The notes beneath the pieces are model-generated. The model had not been told where the DNA came from. It did not search any database and was given only the letters and a program-made list of their open reading frames with translations. The translations under genes and the position numbers were made by a program. From assembly GCA_958450365.1 (NCBI GenBank), contig CAUEEP010000859.1:124001-188000 (forward strand): a DNA stretch of 64,000 nucleotides. The letters are read 5' to 3'. Source of the stretch: Mesorhabditis belari. Lineage: Eukaryota; Nematoda; Chromadorea; Rhabditida; Rhabditidae. Shown here piece by piece: positions 1 through 12,240 of the stretch (positions are counted from its first letter, which is position 1; the number at the start of each line of letters is the position of its first letter).

Positions 1-807
1 GCCAAGTGACAGTGCCGATTTTGTGCGCTGTCAACCAATCTCTTGTGGAGCAACTTGCATGAATACTCGCGTTATCATGCAGAAAAGTAAAGTTATTGCC
101 CGGATTGTTGTTCAGATAGACGGCTAGATGTTTGTCCAACACTTGTTGATAGTCAAGCGTCATCCGGGTCGAAATAAACTCTAAGCCGACCAGTTCGCCG
201 TCTCGAAAGGCTCCCAATACCATACATGATCCACCTCCAAAGTGTCTCGTGCTGAAGACCATGCCCGGCTTTCGTGAATCCTTCCAATATCCTCGAAAAC
301 CATCAGCACCATCAAGGTTGTACTTCTTTTCGTCACTCCAAATGATCTAAACATCAAATATATAAGAGATACTAGTAAACCAACTCCCTCCCATTTGGTC
401 TTCTGGTTCTTTTGAGCGAAATTGATACGGGCGGCTTTATGGTCCTTTGTAAGTCGTGGAGCTTGCTTCATGAGTTTGTATTTGAGTATTGTAGATCGTT
501 TGACAACGTTGTGCACAGTTTGGCGAGTGACCGGAAGCTTCATCTCCTTGCAAACCTCTTCGAGTGATGTCGTCGTGTTGGAAAGACGTCTCGTAATTGC
601 GCGTTCGTCTTGATCGGTCAACTTTTTCTTCCGGCCCCGTGTTTCTTTCTTCTTAGGAGTCACTTTGGTCTTGAGATACGTGCGAATACACTTCTCAGAA
701 CGTCCGATGCGATGAGCAATGTCCCTTTTTGAGTGACCAAGCGTGTGGAGCACATCGATTTTTATACGCGTTTTTTCCACCACATCCAGTTGTTTTCCAA
801 GTGGCAT
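1..807 (-). CDS. Tc1-family transposase, two exons, 3' end outside window
   Basis: This is the cut-and-paste transposase of element A1. Exon 1 is 385-807 and begins MPLGKQLDVVEKTR. It holds a paired-like helix-turn-helix (HTLGHSKRDIAHRIGRSEKC) and an RGRKKK basic stretch, then a second HTH. A 38-base intron (347-384, donor GTTGGT, acceptor TTTAG) joins it in phase to exon 2 (1-346), which contains IIWSDEKK with the first catalytic Asp and FLHDNASIHAS with the second. No stop or frameshift is present up to the window edge, so this copy may be intact, unlike its sister at 28045. The final catalytic acid lies beyond position 1. Confidence 0.8.
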
Positions 808-1100
808 ATCTGAAAATGTAAAAACATTTATAAACATAACTAATAAGCAAAAAAAGGAGAAAAACTAACAATTATTGATAGAATAAATCGTCAAATAAAA
901 GTGCGTCTATAATTTTTTGACAGCTGATAAAACCTTTTTTGTACGATAAAGTACTTTGGATGAGTGAAATGACTTGAAATTTTGCGTGGTTTGTTTTTTT
1001 ACATTAAAGAAACTAAAAAATACTTTTCACTGGACTGGCACTTATATCCGGCTCTAAACTAGCAAAAAACAGGGTGCGTCTATAATTTTTTGACAGAGTG
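1..1100 (-). mobile_element. Tc1-like DNA transposon, copy A1 (runs off left edge)
   Basis: The right end is a terminal inverted repeat reading (on the minus strand) CACTCTGTCAAAAAATTATA, directly followed by a TA target dinucleotide at 1101-1102. A subterminal second copy of the same motif lies near 900-925, so the element has Tc3-like bipartite ends. The same terminus is found at 28045, starting a second copy. The left end is outside the window. The element sits inside a Tc3-like element whose sequence starts at 1103. Confidence 0.85.
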
Positions 1101-1102
1101 TA

Positions 1103-2433
1103 GGACCACATAAAAAACAACAATAAGTTTGAGAATAAACAAAAGAAAAACGAATGAAAAGTTCATTAATAATCAATAGATGCTCCCTTTTTCTCGATGA
1201 CGTTGAGTAGTCGACTTTTCAACGAGTTCACTAAGCTTTCAAGTGTTTGCGGTTGACGTCCAAGCTTGCAAAATTGCTTTTTTGAGTTGCGAAATCGTGT
1301 CGTAAGTCTTTCCATTAGCATAAATATTCCTCACGAGGATGCCCCATAAGTTTTCCATTGGGTTTAAGTCTGGTGAGCAGGCAGGCCATTCGAGAAAATC
1401 GATGTTGTGACGTTCCGGAAAAGCTTTAGTGGATTGGCTGACATGAATTGAAGCATTATCCTGTTGAAAAATATAGTGTTTCCCTCGATTTTGTGCTAGG
1501 AAAGGAAGTAGTTGATCCGCAAGGACATCCTGGTAATCGCTCGAGTTCATGCGACAAGGCACAAATTCTAAATCAAGAACGTCATCCACATTGAAAGCGT
1601 CCCATATCATCAGTGATCCTCCTCCAAAGTTTCGACGCCCACAAAGCATTGGATCTTTTCTCAAATCGTGCCAATAGTACTTGTTGCCATCGGGACCATC
1701 CAAATTCAATTTTTTCTCATCGCTGCAGATGACCTACAAAGAAAAAAATAGTTAACAACTCAAGGCAAAAAGTTTACTTTTTTCCAATCGATGGTAATGT
1801 GATCCCGAGCCCAAGACATCCTTTTTTTCTTTGTGTGTCGGCTTCAGTTTTGGTGCTTTCTTCATGACTGCTCGAGAAAGAGTGTTTTTGATGCTCCAAT
1901 TTGTACCTTGACGTCCTGTAGCGACATCACCGAATTCGACAACAGAGGTCCCATATACCTTTCAGCGCTGGCCGTGAGCTTTCGATGACGTCCCGGAGAC
2001 TTTTTCTTCCCATAATTGAAAGGATCCTTCAAGAAATTTGAGACAACTTGGTGCGAGCGCTTCTTTTTTTTGCGATCGTCCGATTCGACAACTTTCTTCC
2101 TTTCAAAATCAAAATTTTCATCTGTTCGGTCGATCGTAAGTGATATTCCACGCCCCATCTTCCTAAAAAATAAAAATTAGCAAAAAGTAAGCAAAAAACA
2201 TGGTTATTAAAGGTAGAAAATCAAAAAGAAACTTAGTGGTCCTATCATTTTGCAACAGGTGTAAAATAAAGAAATTCTTGAAAATTTTGCCTTTTAAAGT
2301 AAATTATTTGGCGAACGGTATTTGTGTGTACTTTTATCTCGTACGTATAAATCTCGAATTTAAGCATCGTTTTGCATTTTTAGTTATTTAAAATCAAAAA
2401 TCGGGGGTGAACCTATCATTTTGCAACGCACTG
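1103..2433 (-). mobile_element. Tc3-like transposon, copy B1, interrupted by A1 and degenerate
   Basis: The right terminus TTTTGCAACGCACTG ends at 2433 before TA. The left part continues from GGACCACATAAAAAACAAC, which matches copy B2 (44143-46237) from about 44338 onward. The bases that should lie left of 1103 are missing because A1 inserted at the TA of the B1 sequence. The internal transposase is broken into two frames: 1862-2158 (N-terminal HTH part, starts MGRGISLTIDR) and 1239-1709 (DDE part with [11 protein letters not shown] and [13 protein letters not shown]). Confidence 0.85.
1239..2158 (-). pseudogene. Degenerate Tc3-like transposase of copy B1
   Basis: The N-terminal segment (1862-2158) carries a DNA-binding region with KKSPGRHRKLTASAER. 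It loses frame before the catalytic segment. The catalytic segment (1239-1709) shows [13 protein letters not shown], the second Asp in QQDNASIH, and the final acid in [13 protein letters not shown], which fits the Tc1/mariner DD34E pattern. A short intron-like gap near 1740 is shared with copy B2. It is unlikely to make active protein. Confidence 0.75.
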
Positions 2434-2854
2434 TAGGATAGTAATTTACAATTCATTTTACTATGCAACTTTGCTCATTTACCAGGGTAGCAATATCAAT
2501 TTACTAGTCAATTTTTTTTCCAATTTTTTCCAAAGTACTAAATACTCAAAAAGTACCGTCCCTGGCAAAAATTTCATTTAACACGAAAAAGTGCAATTTC
2601 CTTGACTGAATATCATGAAAATGTTCTACAAACGTTGATTCTTAAACTTAAAAAATGAGTTTCTGATGGACAATCTTGAAAATTTTATCATTTTCGTGTT
2701 CAGCGTCAATTACCTCACGAAAAGTAAAAATTTTTTTAAAAGTGGTCCACAACCCACAAAGTACCTAGTGTTGTGTTCAAAAATAATGGCAATACTCTAT
2801 TTCTGATGATAATATTATCAAGCTACTCCATTTTTATCATATTTTTTCTTTCAG

Positions 2855-4802
2855 CACCATTCCTCAATCTCTTCATTCGCCACCGAGCACTCAGACGAGG
2901 AGATCGCACTCCCGCCGGCGCTCAACCTCGCCATGAACGATCCATTGTTGGCACAAGGGACATCAGTTTGTAAATGGTGTAAAATTTTCAAAACTGTGCT
3001 TTAGGCTGAAAACAGGCCACTGGAGGGTTTGGTGAAAGTCAAGGAATTCCCGATGATTACTGCGAGATCGGGCGTCGGAGCGATACTGGCAAAACGTCTT
3101 CAATCGACTGTGCGGGGATCATTTACGGTGGGATTTTGTGGTTAATTTCTGATGTTTATTTCTATTTTATAAGTAAAATACTTGATATTTTATTCATTCT
3201 CAGAAATACGACGGCGAGCGTGCCACTCATCACTACAATCCCGGCAATCCAAAAGAGGAGCTCCCACAAACATCGCCGAAAAGAAGAGAGGGACATGCAT
3301 CCGATGAGAAATCCGATGATCCGTTGGATGGTTTGATTTTACTATTTTAAGCTAACTGGTTTTAAGAATGATAATTTAGTAATCCGAACTTTAAGAAACG
3401 AATTCTAGGCATTGTCTCGGCGGTGAAGAGTGGACGTGAGCGGCTGAAGGAGAGTGATCGACGGGCATCCGCTGTTTCTTTCAAGGTAATGATTAAAATT
3501 TTTGGTAAACGTATAGTAAGAATTTCTTTTTTGAGCTTTTGATATTATTGTGATCACATCTGGGCAAAGTTCTCATTTCAGAACCTCTTGCTACTCCCAC
3601 GAAGGCTATCGAAATCAGCAGCGATGAAGGCGCAAGCGTTGCGCAACTCGTCTGTGTCGGAGAGTACAAGGTGAATTGGAAAAAAAAACAAAATCAACTT
3701 TGATAAGTGAATTTGGTACGTCCAGAATAAGAAATATCGGTACTTTTGACCATTTTGCATGCCACGCCAAATTTGCATTTAAAAATGTTATCGGATATTT
3801 GGTACGCGCCCCGCCCCTTTTCCCATTGGCAATCTAACTTTGAGCTCGTATATCTTGGTCTTGGGCTGTCCAATTTAAATAGTTTTTGTACCAATCGACA
3901 GAGAAAAACTTGGTGCATTGAATGATACTAAGAATAAGTATTCTGAAAAAATAAAAGTTACATTACCAATGGGAAAAGGGACGGGGCGCGTATTAGATGT
4001 TTCACAATCTTTAAACAGACCTCATTTTACTGAGAAAGAGCTTCAGCGATTTTACATAGCCTTAAGCCAATCAACGCCAACTCAATTGCAATTCTAGATC
4101 TTCAAACGAATCCCTTTCTTCTGGGGTCAAGTCGAAAATCTCATTCAAAAAGCGAGCCTCGAGTCCACCACGAATGGTGGCACCGACACTGGAAAAGAGG
4201 CCATCCAGTCAACGGACTCTTGTGGTTGGAATTAAAATTCTGTTAAATTAGCTATCTTAAAGCCTCTTAAAATCCAAATTCCAGTTTCAACAAAGCTCCT
4301 CAATTGACTCGTTCAATTCCCATCAAACGGCTCGCTCCTCTTCGCCGATTACTTTACCGAGAAAGGCTTTCCCATCGGTTGAAAGCACACCAAGCATTCG
4401 TGGGTTTTAGATTATATTTAAATTTATTATATCTAAATTAACTGTACTTGTTTCTTTGAGGCTCATTAAAAGCCACTGTTATTATTAAATTTGCAAATCA
4501 CATTTTAGAGAGTGAGCTGCTTCGACAGTCGTCTCGTCTCGATTACTGCCAGCTGGCGGGCTCTCGACGCGAGAATGGCTCAAGTTCGAGTAATTCTGTC
4601 GGCAGTCGCTCCGATTATGTCTCGATTTGTCCAATGGGAACGAAAGCCGCTCAAGAGGTTCGTTCAAAGAGTTTTATTGTCATAAGAAAACTTTTCTACA
4701 ATCCCGTAAGTGTTTCATTGTCAGAGTTGTTCCGGAAAACCCAGATCAGTTTGCAGAGTGTGCCACTTTTCCGAACAGGAGTTTTTAAACCTCTACTTAT
4801 AA
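2855..4802 (+). CDS. Ser-rich protein with a truncated RING-CH-like C terminus (5' incomplete)
   Basis: Nine exons can be joined in phase: 2855-2965, 3005-3127, 3204-3330, 3409-3485, 3582-3670, 4098-4224, 4285-4399, 4509-4657 and 4725-4802 (TAA). The product is a disordered Ser/Arg-rich chain with basic patches (KSKISFKKRASSPPR, RSSSPITLPRKAF) and no globular domain over most of its length. The last exon reads SVCRVCHFSEQEFLN and then stops. CRxCH is how RING-CH (MARCH-type E3 ligase) fingers begin, and Ser-rich N-termini are usual there, but the rest of the finger and the membrane helices are not found before the convergent cuticlin gene at 5208. Either the gene is truncated or the motif is fortuitous. 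The first exon(s) upstream of 2855 were not found. Two donors are of the GTTTGT/GTTCGT type. Confidence 0.55.
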
Positions 4803-5207
4803 TTGATAAGCTATGAAGAATCACCTTTGATACACAGATCCTTTCGTTATGGTGCCCAAAACTGACTATGCTTGCTTTTTCCCTAAAACCGGCCATTCTG
4901 GCTTCTGAACTATTCAAGAAATTTGGGATTTTGATCGACCAAGTACTGTTCCATGATAAATCAAATGTGTTGCAACTGTTAATTTGACTATCATAGTTAT
5001 ATTGGTCAGTCAAAAGCCAAGCGAACCTAAGAGAATTAAACTTTGCACTTTCATGTCAATCAAATGCAATCAATCTCCCGTTTGAAACTCTGGACTAGCT
5101 TTAACTTCAAATTAGCATAGAATTTTATTTCACAAAAATTCATTCCTTTTTCAAATTGCACCAGCTATCTGTATTGCACAATGGACAACAACGAGAATTT
5201 GAGCCTC

Positions 5208-8200
5208 CTATTCCTTGAAAGACTTCATCTTTGAGAATCGGATTGCATAGACAGCTCCGAATAGAATAAAACAAGCAAAGGCAAGGAACGAGAGAAGGAA
5301 TGGTGAGAGACAGAAACCATCTGAGATTGTACGATAAACGATTTGATGACCGGATGGGAGCATTTGGGTGTCGGCTGAGCGTTTTCCGATGTTCTCCTGT
5401 AGGCGACGGGCTTCGTCCTAAATATTTCTTTCGTATACGAACCTTCTTCCATCTTTTCTTTTCAAGAGTACTGTGGTCAAACAAAAGAAAACAGTGGCTT
5501 TTAGGACTTGGAACTCTTGCTATCATAACCTGGCTGAAAAGGTCATCAACATGAGATTTATGATATGAAGAGCTGGGCCGGGCTACTGTAACCGTTCATG
5601 CTTTAGGATAACCATTCGGAAAAAGTTCGCACGACTGTACAGGCTGTCTCAAAAGTTCTGACACTTTTGGTAAATGGACCTTTTGACTCGGAAAATACGC
5701 TATTTTTGAAAAACTAACGTCGGATTATGAAAATTTAGGTATTTTTACCCTAATATACCCCTTTTTATACAAAAGCTGCTTTTTTATACAACTCTAAGCA
5801 ACTTTTTGATGAGGATGTTTAAAGGTCGTCACAGCACTTTTTTGCTTTTGAGATTTGGGTTAAAGATCCTCCTCAAAGAGTTGTTAAGAGTTTTTTTCCT
5901 TGAAAATGGGTATATTGGGGCAAAAAAATAGCTGAATTGTTAGAATCCGGCGTTAGTTTTCCAAAATTCCTGTGTTTTCCGATTGAAAAAATTACTGTTT
6001 ACAGAACTTTTGATTGCCTGACTGTAGTGCCCTGGATTGACTGAATATCTTTATCTTAGTTGTAAACTTGTTAGTTGCACGGTTTTAACGTCACTGTAAA
6101 GGTTTTCAGTTTGCAGAAGTGTTCCATTTCTTTACCTCATCCATAATATTGAGCGCCGACATCTCGGTTCTCACGTCCAGTGTGTTGCTTCTGTCGAACT
6201 CAGCTGTTCCTCTGAAATTTGCTCTTTAATATCGAAATTCTCGTTGTCTTTGCTATCATATCCGTATTTTGGTCGCATTTGATAGGCAAGTATCAGTCAA
6301 TGATGCCACAATTAGACTGGAGCTTTGACTAGGGTAGTTTACCGTAAAAGCTGTAATAGTAGCCCCCTCTCCCTCAAATAGTAGCCCCCCCTCCCCTCCC
6401 TTCAATAGTAGTCCCCCTAGAGGGCCAACGAAAAAATAGTGACCCCCCTAATAGTAGCCCCCTCCCCCTAATTATAGCCCCTCCCCAAATTTGCATCTGC
6501 TCTTGGCTGAATATTTTCTACCTCTCCTTGAAATAGCAAAATATTCAGTCAAAAGGAGTGATTCACTTTACGCAGTGTAAAGTGTAGCGTTTAACAAATT
6601 GCTTTTGCTAAGAAATGTTTTTACTACGTTTGCTTTTACTAAAAAACATCTTGTACTTGCGTTCTTGAAGTCACTTGCTCGAAAGCATTCCACCTTTCCC
6701 ACCTTTTTTTTTACAATTTGAAAGTATTCAATCAAAAATTATTAAAATTAATTGACCAGTAGCTAAAAATCATTTTCGCAACTCATTGAATCGTATTTTC
6801 GTACTTCTCTATCTAGAATTTGGTCATTTTTAATTCATTAACACCGCTTGCTGTCTTTTTATTTTTTATTGCGAAAATTTACTTTACGATGCTTTTTACA
6901 TACAGTTTTAGGTACTTTGATGGTTGGGAGGGGCCACTTTTATCCTGGCTTAGTTGGATCTAATGTGAATGGACATCTACTTAAAATGAATTGCTGATGC
7001 TTGAGATTCAATTTCGGAAGAATTCATTCGTCGATTCTTCAAAAGCTGTGGTGTTGGAATCAATTCAAGTGGTGCCGACAACCAGCTGATTCACTGTTTT
7101 AAGCCCGATGGCCCGATTTCTACAGGACTACAGTTGCTCAGGGATGCACGTATTGAAAAAGAAATCGATAAGCTCTTGGATCCGTTTACTTCGTTAATCT
7201 TCTCGATTTTCGTCAAGAAACAGAAATATATGAGGAAGAAATCTTATATATCAGTTGTTCTATTACAGCTTTTACGGTAGATGCCTTTTATGCAGCCTTT
7301 AGACGAAAGGAAAGCTACAAAGTGCGCCAGAAAGATTACGTTTCTACTTTTGAACGCAAAGAACGTTTGCTTTGAATCTATAGCCTATTTTTACCTTCTA
7401 AATCTCCTTCCACCACGTCCCCTGGCTGACGGTGCCTCCACTTCTGTGTTCCCCGCATTTTCGGCTTCCGCTTCAGCCCCAGCACTTGGATTCGGGTTCC
7501 CGGGTGGGATTTCACCAGTTAGCTGAAGCATATAAATAGCCAAATCTAGTCAATTTTCTAGTTCAGACCAATGTCTGAACTAGAAAATTGACTGCCCTTG
7601 AACTCTCATACCCTGACAGTGTTAAATCCTGCAGGCTCGGGGCATTCTGGTCTTAAGCATTCAGCGTTTGGCTCCTTGATCGTAATGGCAATCTAGAGCC
7701 AGAACATTAGTGGTTTAAATAGAACCCTTTACTTGGCATTGATAGAACAAGTCTGGTCGATCAGCAAATTTGTAGATGTGCGCCTCTTGCCCAGCCGAGA
7801 GATCGGTCGGATACTCGAGATTGTTGAGAACGAATCTGGATGTAATTTTCAGGAATAATGTTTACCGGGTCCTATAAGCTCTATAAGCCAGCTCAGGGCC
7901 CAGAAGTACTGAAATTTCACTCACTTATCCAGCGCACAACCCTTGTCATCCAAAATCTGAATCTTCTCCCCTTGTCCATCATCAACCGTACAAGTGTTCA
8001 CGATCATACAATAGGTATCTTGTGTCTCGGTGTCGCACACCCAACGATGGTAAATCTGGAACGGAATTGCATTTTAATACTGATGTTTGAATCATTTTGA
8101 AACGAGTTCTTGTATCAAAATTTTCGATTTTCAGGCTATTTTGAAAACAGTCTTGATAGCTAAATATTTTGGATTACTGTAGTACAACAAAACACCGAGT

Positions 8201-10164
8201 TCTGTATTGTTGTGGTTGTTGTAAGAACTTATTGTTGTGCGATCAGCTTTGATAAGCACAGTTCAATAGTAGTGCTGTAATGCCGTAATACCTAGTGTAG
8301 ATGAAGTCCAGTATATCAACTTGGCACTTGCATGCATCCTCACTAACCTGTTGTCCGACGAATCCATACTTGATGAGTGGACCCTCGGGCCCTCCCTCAT
8401 GCAATTCATAGCGACAAATTGGCATGGGTACGATTGTCGTCTCAATACCGGCTGTAGTGAGATCAGAAACCTAAAAAAATTAGCATAGCTAACCAGTTAC
8501 TTTGAATTTAAATTACATGCAAATCGGTGGAGACAGTCTTGTCGGCCTCCATATAGAAGCATTCCAGCTTGTACATCCGATCGACTTTAGTGATGAATTG
8601 TGGGTGGAACGAGATGACAACTAAAGTTAGGAATTGGATTGAAAAGGCATTTATCGGTTTTGTTGCACTTACCCGTTGTTGAAACAAAGATTCCTCTTGG
8701 GTTGAGTGAGCGGGTTCTCTGTACATTACAAGTGTCAAATGGAAGCTCGATTCCGGCGATCTGAAGTGGGATAAACATTGTACAGGGTGTTATGGAGACT
8801 TTTGAGCTCGCGGATCGTTTAGCGCTCTCCAAATTGATTTATGAAAAGAATCGTCAAGAAAGCACTGCATAGGAGTTGGAATAAACTCGACTTTCTAGAT
8901 TGTTTTTACAGTTTACTAAATTTGATATTCTAAAAATCGATTCATCGGAACTCGATCACCAAATTCCATCAAAAGGAGTCAGACCTCAGTTGTTCTTGTT
9001 TAACGATGAGAAAGTTATCACTATTTAAAAGTTTTCGAAACTACGAGGCATTAAAAATGTTAGAATCACATTTCAGTTTTGGTTCTTTCAAGAAAGCTCA
9101 ACGAGAGTTTGTGAGAAAATCAATTTATCCAACCTCCACAGGTGTTTCACCTAGGCAAGCAACAGCGCAAAAGGCAATATTTTGATAAAAGTAACTTAAA
9201 GTTGTTAACGTTGGGCGTATTGTTCAGTGTTTTTCCTTTTTAGCTTTAAAATTGTACAAATTGAGCTCTAAACCTAGTAATCTACTGGTTCTCATAAATA
9301 TTGAACACCCTGTAGGACGATAAAGTAGGTATAATGTTGAAACAGCCATTCTTGTATCCCCGTATGTGTTTGTGTTATATTATCGTTTATGCACAGAACT
9401 CAAGTTTATCTTTAAAGCTATCCTGTTTCGTTTGAATTAGGTACCCCATGCATGTAGCCATGTTACCATGTAAACTGTACACCTTGATTACCGTAGCTTT
9501 CAAAAAAGGCGCATTTTAGAATGTGTAGTATCTATTGTTTCAAATTTTTGATTAACCTCAGTAGTTTGTTTTAAAAACGAACCGATCTTCCTCCAGTTTC
9601 CTCTCGTCGGCAATTTGGATCCGCAAAGAGTCCCTTTACGTAAATGTGTCCTTCAAAGGGGTTTCTGGTGTTGAAATTGACATTGATTGATGTGGGACCG
9701 CATTCAATTTCGGGTTCTCCTAAATAAGTAATCATTTAAGGAATTTTTGCAAACTTTTAATTGTGTTGTTAATGAATACTGTGTTACTAAAATGCTGTAA
9801 TGAGATAAGCTATTTTAGAAAGTTTTTAGCAAAATCTTCTTGAGTACTGTAGGAGTTTCTGAAAAATCTTGTGACTGATTGTCAGTGTTTGGGATTCAAA
9901 ATGAACCATTGAGTTGTACTTTTTGTGTCGAAACGTAAACAAGTCCTCTCTGGCGCACTGAATACTTTAGTTTTCTTGGGAATTACTGAAAATAGACGAA
10001 TTCAATGCAACAGAAAAGGTGTGTGTACAGTTTTAAGCACAATGTACAGCACAATGTACAGCACAAAGAAAGCCTCTATACCAACCTTCAACTCCATTGT
10101 CAATCGGAATACTTTTCACCACCGTAATCAAGAATGGAACAAAGAGAATAAACCTCAAAACCAT
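5208..10164 (-). CDS. Cuticlin-like ZP-domain protein, complete, 11 exons, 419 aa
   Basis: Exons, 5' to 3': 10086-10164, 9583-9719, 8673-8760, 8517-8620, 8348-8470, 7925-8055, 7733-7835, 7612-7692, 7395-7522, 6136-6211, 5208-5417. All phases agree and the total is 1260 nt. Residues 1-18 are a signal peptide (MVLRFILFVPFLITVVKS). The ZP domain starts at EIECGPTSINVNFNTRNPF and runs through FYMEADKTVSTDLH, the Cys-rich YCMIVNTCTVDDG block and ADRPDLFYQCQ, typical of nematode cuticlins and CUTL proteins. A basic furin-type site RGRGGRRFRR follows, then a linker and a single membrane helix (FLLSFLAFACFILFGAVYA) with a short basic tail. Such proteins are secreted by epidermis, cleaved and polymerised in cuticle ribbons or alae. 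Introns hold three transposon relics (5638-6027, 6337-7283, 8781-9314). Start chosen at the ATG opening the signal peptide. Which paralogue this is cannot be told by eye. Confidence 0.92.
5638..6027. mobile_element. Palindromic MITE in cuticlin intron
   Basis: The arms are inverted copies. The left begins TACAGGCTGTCTCAAAAGTT; the right, read on the other strand, has CAGGCAATCAAAAGTTCTG, then matching blocks such as AAAACTAACGYCGGATT and CCAATATACCC in mirrored order. There is no coding potential. Confidence 0.65.
6337..7283 (+). mobile_element. Degenerate pogo/Tigger-like transposon in cuticlin intron
   Basis: Inverted ends: ACCGTAAAAGCTGTAATAG at 6343 and its complement at about 7259-7277. 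Near 7015-7205 one plus-strand frame reads EEFIRRFFKSCGVGINSSGA, then a D/N-rich and CFKPDG stretch. This resembles the C-terminal tail of pogo/Tigger DDE transposases, where a Phe, Cys-Gly-Ile and an acidic Asp-Gly block recur. The rest of the transposase is gone. The left part holds C-rich repeats of AATAGTAGCCCCC (6355-6485). Confidence 0.5.
8781..9314. mobile_element. Mariner-type MITE in cuticlin intron
   Basis: The ends are TACAGGGTGTT at 8781 and AACACCCTGTA at 9304-9314, flush with TA. There is no transposase frame inside. TACAGGGTG/T ends recur at 26673, 29497, 30173, 31676, 46952 and their partners, so a related mariner family is the probable source of mobilisation. Confidence 0.65.
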
Positions 10165-10612
10165 CCTTAGAAATGGTGCAAAAGTCGAAAAATGAACATT
10201 GCCATTCCATTCACTGCTTTTATATTCACCAAACAATTGTCCAGTTATTTCTTTTTTTGACTTTAATACTTTCTTGTTTTCTTCGCGATCTTGTTCTGCA
10301 GTCTAATCGAAATAGCTTTTCTGTAGCCTTTTCGCACCAAAACTTGCCTTGGAAATGATTGTTTTCTGGTGCCATTCTTCGTGAAAACTTTTTCATGGAT
10401 TAAGCTTATGAGATTGAAACAATGAGATCTAGAGATCTGTGTTTTTATTTAATGGATTAAAAGCAATTGCGAAGGAATTGTAGAATTAAACAATAAGCCT
10501 TATTCTCTATGATTTGACTATTTGATCTCTGAGCATGGATGCTTGTCTTGTTTCCTAAATCACTGGTGCAAGTTATGACTACAGTCATTACAAGAGTATG
10601 TCCCAATGATCG

Positions 10613-10785
10613 CGTTTTCTAAAACATGCCAACCTTTCAAAATTACAGTCAGCTTTATAATAGTTTTATGTTGCCTATTTTGATATCGCTTTCCTGCGTA
10701 AATCAGGCCGAAGCAGACGATTGGTTAAAAATTAGAAGCAAGCTTACGATAGCTTTCAAAAGTTGGCATGTTTTAGAAAACTCGG
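10613..10785. repeat. Short palindromic MITE
   Basis: TTTTCTAAAACATGCCAACC at 10615 is repeated inverted as TTGGCATGTTTTAGAAAA near 10762-10780, giving about 30-bp arms around a 110-bp loop. It holds nothing coding. Confidence 0.6.
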
Positions 10786-10981
10786 GAATACTACTACTCG
10801 GGAATCATACTCTAATGAGAAATATTTAGGCAAGCAAGATGTCTCAACTCTCGCACTCGTCGACAAACTCTCAAGGATCTGGACTGAACAACTTTTGCAA
10901 CGGAGGTAAACTTTAACAAATTGTTGTTGTTCTAAAGGCGAACAATACGGATTTCAACTCAATTCTGAACGAGCTCAAAAC

Positions 10982-12240
10982 TATTGGATTGGTGAATTGA
11001 AAACTGTTGGCTATTTCGCGGGACTCGCTGATAAAAAAACAACAGCATTGAACCAGCTGAAAGGGGGTTTGGTTACTTCAACATTTCCTCAAATTATTGC
11101 GAAAAAATTATGCTTTCAGCTTTTTATTTTTGGTATTTTTCTTCACTTCCTCTATTGCACTCGACAATCTGCCACCGGGACATATTCGTCATGTCATGCT
11201 TCATGAGTTCCTACAAGAGCACAGTGCAGGCTTGGCAGCTGCTAATATTAAAAAGATATATGGGGAGGACTCACCTTCCGAAAGAACGTGTCGAGTATGG
11301 TTTGCTCAGTTTCGATCTGGGGACAAATCTCTGAAAGATCCAGAGGGCCGTGGAGCGGCACCCCAACTGGATGATTCCAAATTACTCGAACTCATTACCA
11401 ACGACCATCCGGTATCATCGCGTGCATTGGTAGAAGAGTTAGGGGTTAATCATGCTACAGTGCTAAGGCACCTTCATACCCTTGGTTTTAAATCGAAACT
11501 TGGGACTTGGGTGCCCCATGACCTCACTGACCCCCAGAAGTGGCAGCGCGCCTCCAACAGTGCCGCTCATCTCTCACGATACGAAAGGAAATCCTTTCTT
11601 CCTCGAATTGTGACAGGAGATGAGAAATAGGTTTTATCTGTGAACTTTCGGAGGAAGCGGCAATGGGTGGGGCCAGGCGAGAAACCCGAAAGTGACCCTA
11701 AGCCCGATTTGCACCAGAAGAAGTTTATGCTCTGCGTTTTCTGGGATATGGAGGGAGTGGTGTACTGGGAGTTGCTGGATAGCAAGACGACCCTTAATGC
11801 AATCAAATACAGTGAACAGTTAGAAAAGGTGAATGAATCCCTAAAGAAGAATACTCCAACTCAAAGATCGTTCTCCTCCATGACAACGCGCGCTCATATT
11901 GCAAAACTGACTCGCTCTAAAATCAACAGCCTTGCTTGGGAACTTTTGGCGCATCCCACATACAGTCCGGACCTCGCCCCTTTTGATTACTATTTATTTC
12001 GGATCATGAGTAATGAGCTTGCGAGAGAACACTTCGATTCGGAAGAAGTGGCCAAAAATTGGCTCCAAAAGTTTTTCGATTCAAAACCAAAATCCTACTA
12101 CGAAAGAGGAATCCGCAAATTGCCTGTAAAATGGGCAGAAGTCGTCAATAATAATGGAAATTATTTGGAATGAATTTATGGTTTTATGTTGAGTAAATTT
12201 TAGTTCAAAGTCCGGCAGTTTTCAATTCACAAGTCCAATA
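10982..12240 (+). mobile_element. Mariner (SETMAR-type) transposon
   Basis: Inverted ends: TATTGGATTGGTGAATTGAA at 10982 and its mirror TTCAATTCACAAGTCCAATA ending at 12240, flanked by TA. Length (about 1.26 kb) is that of a full mariner. It lies in an exon of the 10839 gene. Confidence 0.9.
11196..12173 (+). pseudogene. Mariner transposase, inactivated
   Basis: The N-terminal HTH region (MLHEFLQEHSAGLAAANIK, then SERTCRVWFAQFRSGD) and the second HTH (VSSRALVEELGVNHATVLRH) are clear. The first catalytic block reads VTGDEK and then TAG (11628-11630), where the family has Trp (TGG), a one-base nonsense change. The second block is in a shifted frame near 11865-11895, where frame 3 shows VLLHDNAR. 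The third block YSPDLAPFDYYLF is present (DD34D). At least one nonsense and two compensating frameshifts mean no active enzyme. Confidence 0.88.
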
